Shown piece after piece: positions 34,904-44,214 of a DNA stretch of 64,000 nt; the first letter of the stretch is position 1, and every line of letters starts with the position of its first letter. The position numbers and the translations under genes were made by a program. The DNA is from Methanomassiliicoccales archaeon LGM-RCC1 (lineage in GTDB: Archaea > Thermoplasmatota > Thermoplasmata > Methanomassiliicoccales > Methanomethylophilaceae), in the NCBI GenBank assembly GCA_030168575.1, contig CP115555.1, positions 1-64,000 on the forward strand, read 5' to 3'. The notes under the pieces are model-generated. The model saw nothing but the letters and a program-made list of their open reading frames with translations, had not been told where the DNA came from and did no database searches.

Positions 34904-35760
34904 TGCATGCTGCCTCCTCTGTCACCGGTGAGCTCCAGGAATACGTCCTCCAGGGTCGTCCTCCTGATGTTGTACATCCTGTCTCCAAGAGTCTGTGAGA
35001 ACTCCTTGGCCTCAGGGATTGTGCCGAAGTACTCGACACGGCGCTTTCCGTCATCGTTGGTGGTATCGACCGTAATCCTCCCGATCCTGTCTCTCAATTC
35101 ATCCACTGTGCCTATGGCGATGAGCTTCCCCTTGTCGATGATGGCCACCCTGTCGCAGAGGGACTCCGCCTCTTCAATGTAATGCGTGGTGAGGAATATG
35201 GTGGTCCCTCTGGAATTCAACATGCTGACCAGATCCCACAGCATGTGACGGGAACGGGTGTCCAGACCGGCGGTGGGCTCGTCCAGCAGAAGGATCTTGG
35301 GCTCATGGATGATGGCGCATATGATTGATGCCTTCCTCTTCCACCCTCCGGATAGTTCGCTGACCTTCTTATCCATATGGTCCTGCAGCTCCAGTATGGC
35401 CGCCGTCTCCTCCACAATGCGGTCGATATCCTTACGGGGGATCTTGTGCATAATCGCATGGTGCTTCAGGTTCTGCCTCACTGTTAGGTCTTTGTCCAGC
35501 GAGATGTTCTGCTGCGACATGCCTATGAGCTTCCTGGCCTCGAGATAATCCGTCTTGATGTCGTGTCCGCTGATGGTGATGGATCCTGTGACGTATTTCT
35601 GGATGGTCGTTATCGTGCGAATGGATGTGGTCTTACCCGCACCGTTGGGACCGAGGAAACCGAAGATCTCCCCCTCCTTGACATCGAAGCTGATTCCGTC
35701 TACGGCGGCGAAGTCTCCGAACTTCACCACTAGGTCCCTCACTTCGATGATATTATCCAT
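34900..35760 (-). CDS. ABC-2 type ATP-binding protein (system B)
   Basis: 286 residues. Walker A is GPNGAGKTTS, the Q-loop lies near GMSQQNISLDKDL, the signature is LSGGWKRKASI, Walker B is LLLDEPTAGLD and the H-loop TTHYIEEA. The C-terminal extension of about 70 residues (RRVEYFGTIPEAKEFSQ) is typical of DrrA-like ATPases. It is adjacent to the permease genes on both sides with no gap. Confidence 0.92.
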   Translation of the reverse strand: MDNIIEVRDLVVKFGDFAAVDGISFDVKEGEIFGFLGPNGAGKTTSIRTITTIQKYVTGSITISGHDIKTDYLEARKLIGMSQQNISLDKDLTVRQNLKHHAIMHKIPRKDIDRIVEETAAILELQDHMDKKVSELSGGWKRKASIICAIIHEPKILLLDEPTAGLDTRSRHMLWDLVSMLNSRGTTIFLTTHYIEEAESLCDRVAIIDKGKLIAIGTVDELRDRIGRITVDTTNDDGKRRVEYFGTIPEAKEFSQTLGDRMYNIRRTTLEDVFLELTGDRGGSMQ

Positions 35761-36507
35761 TCAGTTACGCCCCTTCGTCACGACATATCTGCTGATGAGC
35801 ACGAACGCTACAGCGTACAGTATGATGATGCATAAAGATATCCAGGGGAACTCAGTGTCCAGTATGGATGCCCTTATGCATGCGGTCGAGTGTGTGAGCG
35901 GTAATGCGTACAATATCCACTGCGCGAAATCTGGCAATGCATCGAGCGAGAAGATGGTCCCCGAAAGGAACGACATCGGTGTGATTACCAAAGTCGTGAA
36001 CAGATTCATCGTGAGATGGGAATTCGCCAGCATTCCCGCCACTACTCCGAGCAGCGCATAGGTGAGACAGCATATCGGGATCATCAGGACACCTTGAATC
36101 GTCAGATGCATGTCCGGGGTGAGAGCCATGCCGATAGAGTACAGGACCGCGCAGCTGATCAGACTGCGGACCATTCCCGCCCATGCCTTTCCCAGTATTA
36201 TGGACGTAGGTTTCATGGAACACAGGAACAGCTCATCGAAGCTCCTGAAATACGTACGTTGTATCATGACTTTCACGGCGACGTTGTTGAAGCACGACGT
36301 CATGGTGGACATAGAGATGACCCCCGGGATCATGAAAGCGATGTAGTCGAATCCCTCGACCTCTGCTCCCGCTCCGAATCCGTATCCGAACGCGACAATG
36401 TACAGCAGCGGAGTCACCAGGCATGTGATCAGCACAACCGCTATGTTCCTCTTGATGAAGACCAGGTCTATCCAGGCCACACGAAATGAGTCTCCTATGA
36501 CAGTCAT
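35761..36507 (-). CDS. ABC-2 type permease (system A)
   Basis: 248 residues with six membrane helices and the ABC-2 motifs VTPLLYIVAFGYGFGAGAE and PMSFLSGTIFSLDALPDF. It overlaps the upstream ATPase stop by 4 nt and abuts system B. Systems A and B are tandem duplicates and could form one hetero-oligomeric exporter or two separate ones. Confidence 0.88.
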   Translation of the reverse strand: MTVIGDSFRVAWIDLVFIKRNIAVVLITCLVTPLLYIVAFGYGFGAGAEVEGFDYIAFMIPGVISMSTMTSCFNNVAVKVMIQRTYFRSFDELFLCSMKPTSIILGKAWAGMVRSLISCAVLYSIGMALTPDMHLTIQGVLMIPICCLTYALLGVVAGMLANSHLTMNLFTTLVITPMSFLSGTIFSLDALPDFAQWILYALPLTHSTACIRASILDTEFPWISLCIIILYAVAFVLISRYVVTKGRN

Positions 36508-37394
36508 ACCCTGAACTCCACCTCCTGCGTCGCTTTGGTGTTGTCCCTTCCAGTAAGCTCCAGGAAGACGTCCTCCAAGCCGGTCATCCTTGATGTAACC
36601 GTACAGCTCTCATCGAGAGAATCCCTAAACGCATTCGCCTCTTCACGGTCGTGGAAATAGCGATATTCTTTCTGGCCGCCTTCGGCCTTGTACTCGACCG
36701 TCCATCTGCCCAGGTCATTGCAGAGTTTCTCTGAGGAGCCCTCGGCTATGATCCTTCCGTGATCGAGGATTGCGATCCTGTCGCACAGTTCCTCGGCCTC
36801 GTCCATGTAATGAGTGGTGATGAAGATCGTCGTGCCCTTGGCATTCAGCTCCCTTATGAGTCCCCACAGCATATGCCTGGACTGCGTGTCCAAGCCGGCG
36901 GTGGGCTCGTCAAGGACCAGTATCGACGGATTGTGGATGAGAGCGCTGACAATAGCGACTCTCCTCTGCCAACCTCCTGAGAGGTTGATCGCCATATGGT
37001 CCATGTACGGGCCCAGACCCATTATCTCGACCAATCTGTCGATCCTCTCCTTGGCCTCCTTCTTCGGGATATGATGGAGTATCGCATGGTACACGATGTT
37101 CTCCCTGACGGAGACATCCTTGTCCAGAGCGATGTGCTGCTGTATGATCCCGACCTTCTCCTTCACCGGGTCGTCGAGACCTTTGACCTCATGGCCCTCG
37201 ATGATTATCTTGCCGGAGGTGGGAGGCGTGAGGGTGGTCATGACCCTGATGGTGGTGGTCTTACCGGCACCGTTGGGACCGAGGAAACCGAAGATCTCCC
37301 CCCTCTTCACGTTGACGTCTATGTTGTCCACTGCGGTGAAATCCCCGAACTTCTTGGTGATGCCCTTACCGCTGATTATGAAATCATCTGTCAT
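36504..37394 (-). CDS. ABC-2 type ATP-binding protein (system A)
   Basis: 296 residues from ATG 37394, which lies inside the last codons of cobN-2 and is preceded by GGAGGAGATCA. The open frame upstream to 37466 is out-of-frame cobN sequence. Walker A is GPNGAGKTTT, the signature LSGGWQRRVAIVSAL, Walker B LVLDEPTAGLD and the H-loop TTHYMDEAE. The 11-nt overlap with cobN-2 means translational coupling of a chelatase and an exporter. Confidence 0.92.
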   Translation of the reverse strand: MTDDFIISGKGITKKFGDFTAVDNIDVNVKRGEIFGFLGPNGAGKTTTIRVMTTLTPPTSGKIIIEGHEVKGLDDPVKEKVGIIQQHIALDKDVSVRENIVYHAILHHIPKKEAKERIDRLVEIMGLGPYMDHMAINLSGGWQRRVAIVSALIHNPSILVLDEPTAGLDTQSRHMLWGLIRELNAKGTTIFITTHYMDEAEELCDRIAILDHGRIIAEGSSEKLCNDLGRWTVEYKAEGGQKEYRYFHDREEANAFRDSLDESCTVTSRMTGLEDVFLELTGRDNTKATQEVEFRV

Positions 37395-40300
37395 TGATCT
37401 CCTCCAGCTCCCCTTCCAGGTCCTCGTACAGTTGCAGGAGCCTCTCCCTAGTCTCGTCGTCCGCATCCCACATCTTGCGGTAGATGGCCTCCAGCAACCT
37501 GCTGGTGACCTCCATCATCGCATATGGGTTGGCGTCCCTGAACCACTCGGCGTTCTCCTTGTTGAACAGGAAATTGTCGGCTATGGATTTGTATTCCCAC
37601 CCTTCGATGATATCGGAGGTGGCGTCCCATCCGAAGACGTACTCGGTCATCTTGGATATCTCCTGGGCACCCTTGAATCCATGGGGCTTCAATCCCTCGA
37701 ACCACTTCGGGTTGTTGATCTTGCTGCGGAAGATATAGCGGCCTTCTTCGTCGATCGTCTTGGTCTTAATGTTGCTTGTGTCGGCGGAGAAGCCTATAAC
37801 CGACATGGGAAGCTCCCCCTTGACGGATTTCACTGCTGCGTTGAATCCTCCCAGGTCTGTGTAGACATCGTCGTTGTCGAACATGTCGTATTCCCTGCTG
37901 ACGCTGTTCTTAACCGTGACGTCCATGCTCATGAGCCTGTGCCTGAATGCATCGGACTTCCTCTCCCCGTACCTGCCGATGCCGTATGCATACTCGCCGT
38001 AGTCGCGATAGATCTTTCCGAGCTCGGAAGGGTCCTTCCAGTCGGATGTCCTGATCAGTATGTTGGTTCCGGAACCGTAGCTGCCCGGGGCATCGCCGAA
38101 GATGCGTATCATCGCATCCTCCCTGGCCTGGTCTTCGGGCATGCCTTCCTCAATCGATGTGACTATGTCCTTCCTGAGGTTCGCGAGAAGGTAGTTCTCC
38201 TCCTCCGTCTCGTCCAGCTCCATGGCCATGCGCACGGCCCTGTCTATCATCCTCACGAGGTTGGGGAACGTGTCCCTGAACAATCCGCTTATCCTGAGGG
38301 TCACATCGATCCTCGGCCTTCCCAGCTCCGAGACCGGGATGACCTCCAAGTCCTTCACGCGACCGGCGTAACCGGTCCATACGGGGCGGATCCCCATCAG
38401 CCAAAGGACGTATGCGGTGTCGTCGCCGCCGGTCTTCATGGTATCCGTGGCCCACATCACGATTCCGATGTTCTTCGGATAGCTTCCGTGCTCATCGACG
38501 AACCTCTCCAGCATCTGGTCGGCCATCTTCTTCCCTATCTCCCAGCTCGAATGCCAGGGGACCGCGTCCGGATCTATCGAATAGAAGTTCCTTCCCGTGG
38601 GCAGGATCTGGGCCCTGCCCCTGGTCGGGCATCCCGACGGGCCGGGCTCGATGAACCTTCCCTGGAGGGCCTCCATGACGCTGTCCACCTCCTTGCCCAT
38701 CTTCAGGAGGTTGGGGTGGAGCTCGTCGCAGATGAATGTTATGACCTTCATCATGTCCTCCGGACTTCCGTATCCATCCGCCAAGGACAGGCAGCGCTGC
38801 TTGTCGAATCCGTACTCCATCATCTCGGATATCATGGATTCCATCGTGGTCTCCACATCCTCCAGCACCTGTCCCTTCATCAAACCGGTCCTCGCGTCGA
38901 TCTCTGAAGCGTGATTCTGGATGTCAAGGATATCGTATCCTTTCGCTGAGGCGATCGCCTTCCTGAGCGAAGGTATCTCACCGTTGTCCACACGGACGAG
39001 GCTGTACACGTCCTCCTCCATCCTCTTGCCCTGTGAGACGTCGCCGAGTATGTGCAATCCATCCTTGATCAGGTTCTCCTTGATGTCTACGACGTAATCG
39101 TAGAGGTCGTCGAACTTATCGTCGAGTTCCTCGTCAGAGCATGTATGCTCCAGCTTTAGGTCGTTGTACATGTCCATCCTCGCCAGGACCTCCCTGAGCT
39201 TCGACCTTATCAACGGCAGGTTCTGGTCCTGCTGCTGCGTCTTTGCGGCCATGAAGTTCTGGAGGATGCCTTCCAGTTCGAGGATGTCATCGTAGCCTCC
39301 GGCACGGGTCATGGTGGGGATCATGTGGTCGATTATGACCGCCGCGGCCCTCCTCTTGGCCTGAACCCCCTCTCCGGGGTTGCCTATCACATAAGGGTAG
39401 ATGTCCGGCAGCGAGGTTTGGATGTAATCGGGACAGCAGTCCCCGCTGAGCGCCACCGATTTGCCCGGAAGCCACTCCAGGGTGCCGTGGGTGCCCACGT
39501 GGATCACCGCGTTGGCCCCGAAGTCGTTCCTCAGCCATTTGTAGTAAGCGTAATACTGATGGGGGTGCAGGACATTGGGATCGTGGTAGTTCGCCTGTAT
39601 GTCCCTGCCCCTGTCGGGCTGGAATCCGACGAGGATGTTCCCGAATATCGTTCCGGGGACGATGATGTCTTTACCGACCGTATAGAATTCACCGGTAGGC
39701 TTTCCCCAGTCCTTCTCGATATGCTCCTGCACCGTTTCTGATAACTCCTGGTACCATCCGTCGTACTTATCCGGGGTTATCAGGTCCAGAGAGCGCTTCT
39801 CCACCTCCTCCTTGGAGATCCATTCCGTATCATTGGTCAGACCGTTGAGCATGATCTCGACCAACTCTCTGGAATCCTCCGGGATGTGGTTCCCTACATC
39901 GTATCCATCCTCCTTCATCCTCCTTAGGATGCTCACGACGCTGCCGAATGTATCCAGACCTGCGGCCCCTCCGGCATCCGCGTTCTTCGGCGGATACTGA
40001 TAGAGAAGGATCGCGACCTTCCTATCCTTGTTCTGGATGTGGCGCAGCTTCGCCCACATGATCGCCATGTCGGCCAATCTATAGACCCTGTCCTTAATCC
40101 CCTTGTAATAGTAGACTCCCTTGGAGGATGATTCTGTGCTGGCGCTGGGAACACCGATGATCTGTCCGTCGAATTCCGGATGGACGACATCATAGGCGAC
40201 CTCCGCTGGATTCAATCCCTCCAAGTGGGAGCGCCAGTGCTCCTCCGTGGCTGTGAGGGTCATGGCCTGGATGATCGGGATCCCGTATCTCAGATAGAAG

Positions 40301-41115
40301 TTGTCCTCGCAGACCTGGTCTCCCACACCAGGGGTGGCGATGAGCGTCTGACTGAAGCTCATCGTGTTGATCGCAGCATCTAGAACTGGCTTCCCATCGA
40401 TGGTGAGTTCCTCCTCCAGAAGCCTCTTGATTCCCTTGGAACCGTCCACCTTGTTGTCGTAGGTGTTGAAGAACATGGCGACGGGGTTCCCTCCCAGTTC
40501 CTCCACCGCTCTGATCAGGCAGTCGATGTTGTCGATGTTAGAGTTGATCCACTGCTTCTGATAGAAGAATATCCCGATGTTGGGCTTCGACGGATCGAGG
40601 TTCCTCACGTACTCCGAGAACGACGTGTCCTCCAGCCCGGGGTAGTATATCCCCTCTGTGATCGGACGGATGGGGTCTGGCACCTCGATATCCAGATTAT
40701 CGAATCTCCTGAGCGCCCACATCATCAGTGAGGCGTAGTTCTTGTCCCCTCCCAGTACCGCATACCTCATCACGAGATCGTACTCATCGTCGGTACCGAT
40801 GAAGTGCTTCCTGAAGGCCTCGGTGACACAGTCGTCCGTACAGCTCAGGTGCATGCACACATGATGGAGCTCGATGGCACCCTGGAGCTTGTCGAACTTC
40901 TTGCAGTAGGATGTGTCCCCGTGGACCTTGATGGTGACGAAATCGGCCCCGGAGATGAATTCAACCGCTTCGGCCAGGCACAGCGGGTCCTCGTCGAGAT
41001 CCGCACTGTCGTAGTTGCGGTACTCGATGTCGTATCCCGCGGCGCAGACCTCCTGCACCGCCTTGTTCGTTAGGAAACTGTCATTGGTCCCTATCGATAT
41101 ATTGACATACCGCAC
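37384..41115 (-). CDS. cobN: CobN/BchH-type chelatase large subunit, copy 2
   Basis: 1243 residues from GTG 41115. This start is chosen because GGGAGGTG lies 7 nt before it and the product then begins VRYVNISIGTNDSF, like copy 3. The upstream ATG at 41181 would add an unrelated leader and overlap the operator-like site. Family blocks: HVGTHGTLEWLPGKSVALS near residue 537, GNPGEGVQAKRRAAAVI, PSGCPTRGRAQILPTG, WATDTMKTGGDDTAYVLW. It sits 96 nt after chlD and overlaps the downstream ABC ATPase by 11 nt. It is the copy most likely to work with the ChlI/ChlD motor because of its position. Confidence 0.88.
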   Translation of the reverse strand: MRYVNISIGTNDSFLTNKAVQEVCAAGYDIEYRNYDSADLDEDPLCLAEAVEFISGADFVTIKVHGDTSYCKKFDKLQGAIELHHVCMHLSCTDDCVTEAFRKHFIGTDDEYDLVMRYAVLGGDKNYASLMMWALRRFDNLDIEVPDPIRPITEGIYYPGLEDTSFSEYVRNLDPSKPNIGIFFYQKQWINSNIDNIDCLIRAVEELGGNPVAMFFNTYDNKVDGSKGIKRLLEEELTIDGKPVLDAAINTMSFSQTLIATPGVGDQVCEDNFYLRYGIPIIQAMTLTATEEHWRSHLEGLNPAEVAYDVVHPEFDGQIIGVPSASTESSSKGVYYYKGIKDRVYRLADMAIMWAKLRHIQNKDRKVAILLYQYPPKNADAGGAAGLDTFGSVVSILRRMKEDGYDVGNHIPEDSRELVEIMLNGLTNDTEWISKEEVEKRSLDLITPDKYDGWYQELSETVQEHIEKDWGKPTGEFYTVGKDIIVPGTIFGNILVGFQPDRGRDIQANYHDPNVLHPHQYYAYYKWLRNDFGANAVIHVGTHGTLEWLPGKSVALSGDCCPDYIQTSLPDIYPYVIGNPGEGVQAKRRAAAVIIDHMIPTMTRAGGYDDILELEGILQNFMAAKTQQQDQNLPLIRSKLREVLARMDMYNDLKLEHTCSDEELDDKFDDLYDYVVDIKENLIKDGLHILGDVSQGKRMEEDVYSLVRVDNGEIPSLRKAIASAKGYDILDIQNHASEIDARTGLMKGQVLEDVETTMESMISEMMEYGFDKQRCLSLADGYGSPEDMMKVITFICDELHPNLLKMGKEVDSVMEALQGRFIEPGPSGCPTRGRAQILPTGRNFYSIDPDAVPWHSSWEIGKKMADQMLERFVDEHGSYPKNIGIVMWATDTMKTGGDDTAYVLWLMGIRPVWTGYAGRVKDLEVIPVSELGRPRIDVTLRISGLFRDTFPNLVRMIDRAVRMAMELDETEEENYLLANLRKDIVTSIEEGMPEDQAREDAMIRIFGDAPGSYGSGTNILIRTSDWKDPSELGKIYRDYGEYAYGIGRYGERKSDAFRHRLMSMDVTVKNSVSREYDMFDNDDVYTDLGGFNAAVKSVKGELPMSVIGFSADTSNIKTKTIDEEGRYIFRSKINNPKWFEGLKPHGFKGAQEISKMTEYVFGWDATSDIIEGWEYKSIADNFLFNKENAEWFRDANPYAMMEVTSRLLEAIYRKMWDADDETRERLLQLYEDLEGELEEINDR

Positions 41116-41142
41116 CTGTCCGCACCTCCCTGCCCGGTCATA

Positions 41143-41159
41143 TTGGATTCTACATCCAT
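41143..41159. promoter_or_regulatory. TTGGAT-N5-ATCCA operator-like site before cobN-2
   Basis: TTGGATTCTACATCCAT is a 17-nt palindrome with one mismatch, 28 nt upstream of the cobN-2 start in the chlD-cobN gap. It suggests an internal regulated promoter. Confidence 0.55.
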
Positions 41160-41211
41160 CTCGTCTGAGAGGATGATTCACTTCATAGGTATTTGTTGGT
41201 TGGTTCTTCCG

Positions 41212-43104
41212 TCAGCGGATGACCGCTCTCACGCTCTCCGCAAGCCTGTCCGCGTTGAGGTCCTCGAGCCTGAAGTAAGTTCCCTCTAGTGCCTGAGCGA
41301 GCTTCTCGGCGTTGTCGAACCGTATGAATCCCGCACTCGCATCGATGACGATCCACTTGACCTGCGGGATCGCCATGTCCTCGGCGAGCTTCAGGACCTC
41401 GTCGTTGGCATTGGCGCCCTCGCTCAACGCGACATTCGCGCGTCCGTCCGTGATGATTACGATGTAGCACATCTCTCCGACATGGGAGCGGGAATAGGAT
41501 GTCATGTAATCGTTGACGGTGATGAGGGCCTGGGCCAGCGGGGTCTTCCCGCCGGTCGGCATCTCCTCCAGTTTCCTATAGCTGTACTCCACCGACCTTG
41601 TCGGAGGAAGGACCAACTCGGCAGAATCGCGCCTGAAGGCCATCATTCCGATCCTGTCCCTCTTCACATAGCTGTCCCTGAGCATGGATAGGACTGCGCC
41701 CTTCACGGCGGTCATCCTCTTCCTGACCCCCAGGGAACCGCTGGCATCCACCAGGAACAGTATGGTGCATCCTGCACGCATCTCGCGGACCTTCTCCCTG
41801 ATGTCCTGTTTCTGGATGCTGATGGTCAGCCCCTCGTGTTCCCTCCCCTTCTGGAAAGGGGCCGCTGCTCTGACAGTGGCGTCGAATGCTATGTCGTGAG
41901 TCTTATCGGCCGGGATCCTGGACCTGGCGTAGCGTCCGGAGGAATCCGAACTCTCGACCATCATTCTGCGGCCCTTCTTGGCGGATGTCTTCGAGACCTT
42001 CCTCGGACCGTCGTTGAGGTAATCGACCACTCTGAACTGCTCCCCTATCTCGAAGACCATGTCATCCAGCAACTGCTGGAAATCCATATCCGGCGGCTCC
42101 GGAGGGGGGTCCTGCTGCCGATCGTCCTGTTCCTCCTCCGGGGGCTCGGGCTCCTGCTGGTCGTTCTGATCCTGATCCTCGGGCGGTTCCTCATCCTGAT
42201 CGTCCTGTTCCTCCTCCGGAGGTTCGGGCGGCTGCGGCGGAGGCTCCTGCACATAGTTGCGCCTGTGTGCCAAACAGAGCATTGCCGCCTCTTCGACGTC
42301 CTTCTTCATGACCTCGTCGCGGCCGTTGAGCGCCGCGAGCGCCTTGGCCGTGTTGACCATGCATATGTCGCCGCGGTAACCATCGGCCAGCACCTTCATC
42401 GCAAGTTCGACTGATACTCCCATCAGATCATCGGACATCGAGACCAGGGGCAGGATCTTCTGCGCCCTCACGATGTTGGAGATGAGCTGATCCTCTTCTT
42501 CTTTGTAAAGTGAGACGAATGATGCGGGATCCTTCTGGAAGTCCATGTTACGCCTGAGGATCTCCGCCTTCCTGTCATCCTCCTGGGGGAATGCGGCATA
42601 TGCACAGAGATCGAAGCGGTCCAGGACATGCGAGCTCACATCGGAATCGTTGGGATTCATGGTTGCTATCAGCATGGTGTCCACGGTGTATTCCGCGGAG
42701 ACGCCTTCCCTCTCCAGAACAACCCTGCCTTCGATGACAGAATTCAGGAGGGACATCAGTATCCTCTGGTCCATGAGGTTCACGTCATCGACGTAGACGA
42801 TGTTCCCGTCGGCCCTGGACAGGAGCCCGGGCTGCATGACGGCCTTGCCCTCCTTGATGGTGGCGTCGATGTCCATCCCTCCGAAGAGCTGCTCCTCGGA
42901 TACGTTCACGGGAACGTTGATTATGTTCTTACCGCAGATACGTCCCACGGACCTTGCGAGTACGGTCTTGGCGGAACCCTGCCCGCCCCTTATCATGACC
43001 GTCCTTATGTTGGGATTGACCAGCATGCACTGCATGGCCCTCTTGGCGTCCTCCATGCCGAGGACTGCTGAGAATGGGAAGGACCTCAGATCGACTGGAG
43101 GCAT
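41212..43104 (-). CDS. chlD: Mg-chelatase-type subunit D (AAA+ plus VWA)
   Basis: 630 residues. An N-terminal AAA+ domain (Walker A RGGQGSAKTVLARS) is followed by an acidic Pro/Glu/Gln-rich linker near residues 285-345 and a C-terminal VWA domain with the MIDAS motif FLVDASGSLG. This is the ChlD/BchD/CobT-like architecture that links the I-subunit motor to the large subunit. The linker is unusually regular, with repeated PEEEQDD blocks. The start overlaps the chlI 3' end by 19 nt, so the two are coupled. Gene-symbol use is by family; the metal is unknown. Confidence 0.9.
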   Translation of the reverse strand: MPPVDLRSFPFSAVLGMEDAKRAMQCMLVNPNIRTVMIRGGQGSAKTVLARSVGRICGKNIINVPVNVSEEQLFGGMDIDATIKEGKAVMQPGLLSRADGNIVYVDDVNLMDQRILMSLLNSVIEGRVVLEREGVSAEYTVDTMLIATMNPNDSDVSSHVLDRFDLCAYAAFPQEDDRKAEILRRNMDFQKDPASFVSLYKEEEDQLISNIVRAQKILPLVSMSDDLMGVSVELAMKVLADGYRGDICMVNTAKALAALNGRDEVMKKDVEEAAMLCLAHRRNYVQEPPPQPPEPPEEEQDDQDEEPPEDQDQNDQQEPEPPEEEQDDRQQDPPPEPPDMDFQQLLDDMVFEIGEQFRVVDYLNDGPRKVSKTSAKKGRRMMVESSDSSGRYARSRIPADKTHDIAFDATVRAAAPFQKGREHEGLTISIQKQDIREKVREMRAGCTILFLVDASGSLGVRKRMTAVKGAVLSMLRDSYVKRDRIGMMAFRRDSAELVLPPTRSVEYSYRKLEEMPTGGKTPLAQALITVNDYMTSYSRSHVGEMCYIVIITDGRANVALSEGANANDEVLKLAEDMAIPQVKWIVIDASAGFIRFDNAEKLAQALEGTYFRLEDLNADRLAESVRAVIR

Positions 43105-44111
43105 CTCTCGAGCTCCTCCGTATCGAATGCGGCCTCCTCGAAGGGTCTGCGCCTCATGCGGTGCGAAAGGACGAGTGCCGCCACGGCCCTGATGTCATCC
43201 TTGTTGACATCGGTCCTGCCGTCCAGGGCCGCATTGGCCTTGGCGGCCTTCATCATGGTGATGTCGGCCCTGTGGCCGTCGATCCCGAACGAGGTGGTGA
43301 TGGATACGATCGCCCTGATGATGGAATCGTCGGTCACGACCTTGGGAAGGAGCTCCCTCGCCTTGGTGATCTTCTCACGCATGGCATCGGTCTCCGCCTT
43401 GCACTCCGCAGTGTACTTCGCGGGGTCGGCATCGAAAGCGACCCTGCGCTTCACGACCTCCATGCGCATCTCCATGTCCTTGTCACCCTTGACGTCCACG
43501 GATAATCCGAATCTGTCCAGGAGCTGGGGCCTGAGCTCTCCCTCTTCGGGATTCATGGTCCCCACGAGGATGAAACGCGACGGATGGGAGAAGGACACGC
43601 CCTCCCTCTCGATGTAATTGACTCCCATGGCTGCGGAGTCCAGGAGGAGATCTACGATGTGATCGTCCAAAAGATTGACCTCGTCCACGTACAGCAGGTT
43701 CCCGTTGGCCTGCGCCAGGACTCCGGGCTCGAACTTCTTCTCGCCGGTCTTCAGTACGTGCTCGATGTCCAGGGTTCCCGCGACACGGTCTTCGGTCGCA
43801 CTCAAGGGAAGCTCCACGACCCTCATCTGGACCTGTTCAGGGACAAGTTTCTCTCCTTTTGCCAGCTTCTCTGCGCAATAGGGACATAGCCTGTCAGGCC
43901 TGGAGGGATCGCAGTTGAAGACACAACCTTCAACAGTGTCCCTGTAGGGAAGTATCTGCGCCAACGAACGGACGGTGGTCGACTTGGCGGTACCCTTCTC
44001 TCCTTTGATGAGCGCACCGCCGATTCCGGGGTCCACCATGTTGAGGAGGAGAGCCCTCTTCATGTCCTCTTGGCCTACGATCGATACGAACGGGAATAGG
44101 AGTTTCTCCAT
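43086..44111 (-). CDS. chlI: Mg-chelatase-type AAA+ ATPase subunit I
   Basis: 341 residues from ATG 44111, preceded by AGGTGTAATC. Walker A is GEKGTAKSTTVRS, Walker B LLYVDEVNLLDD, and the ChlI insert has LDRFGLSVDV. A Cys cluster (CVFNCDPS followed by CPYC) is present, as in many archaeal and bacterial I subunits. It is the motor that drives metal insertion by the large subunit. It is the first gene of a unit running chlI, chlD, cobN-2, two ABC-2 systems and the isochorismatase-like gene. An operator-like site overlaps its TATA box. Confidence 0.92.
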   Translation of the reverse strand: MEKLLFPFVSIVGQEDMKRALLLNMVDPGIGGALIKGEKGTAKSTTVRSLAQILPYRDTVEGCVFNCDPSRPDRLCPYCAEKLAKGEKLVPEQVQMRVVELPLSATEDRVAGTLDIEHVLKTGEKKFEPGVLAQANGNLLYVDEVNLLDDHIVDLLLDSAAMGVNYIEREGVSFSHPSRFILVGTMNPEEGELRPQLLDRFGLSVDVKGDKDMEMRMEVVKRRVAFDADPAKYTAECKAETDAMREKITKARELLPKVVTDDSIIRAIVSITTSFGIDGHRADITMMKAAKANAALDGRTDVNKDDIRAVAALVLSHRMRRRPFEEAAFDTEELERCLQSI

Positions 44112-44154
44112 GATTACACCTGGTGATTGACTGTAACAACGACCTCGGATATAA

Positions 44155-44171
44155 TTGGTATTATAAACCAA
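44155..44171. promoter_or_regulatory. TTGG-N9-CCAA operator overlapping chlI TATA box
   Basis: TTGGTATTATAAACCAA has perfect 5-bp arms. Read on the minus strand it contains TTTATAATA, which can be the TATA box of chlI, whose ATG is 44 nt downstream. Confidence 0.6.
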
Positions 44172-44214
44172 CTGTTTGGCTGCATACTGCTGGAAAAGTG
44201 TTATGTCGATGACA

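Noticed and set aside
37096-38907. A 603-residue plus-strand frame across the ABC ATPase/cobN-2 junction
   Set aside because: It is antisense to two well-supported genes, with composition typical of a reverse-strand shadow in GC-rich DNA.
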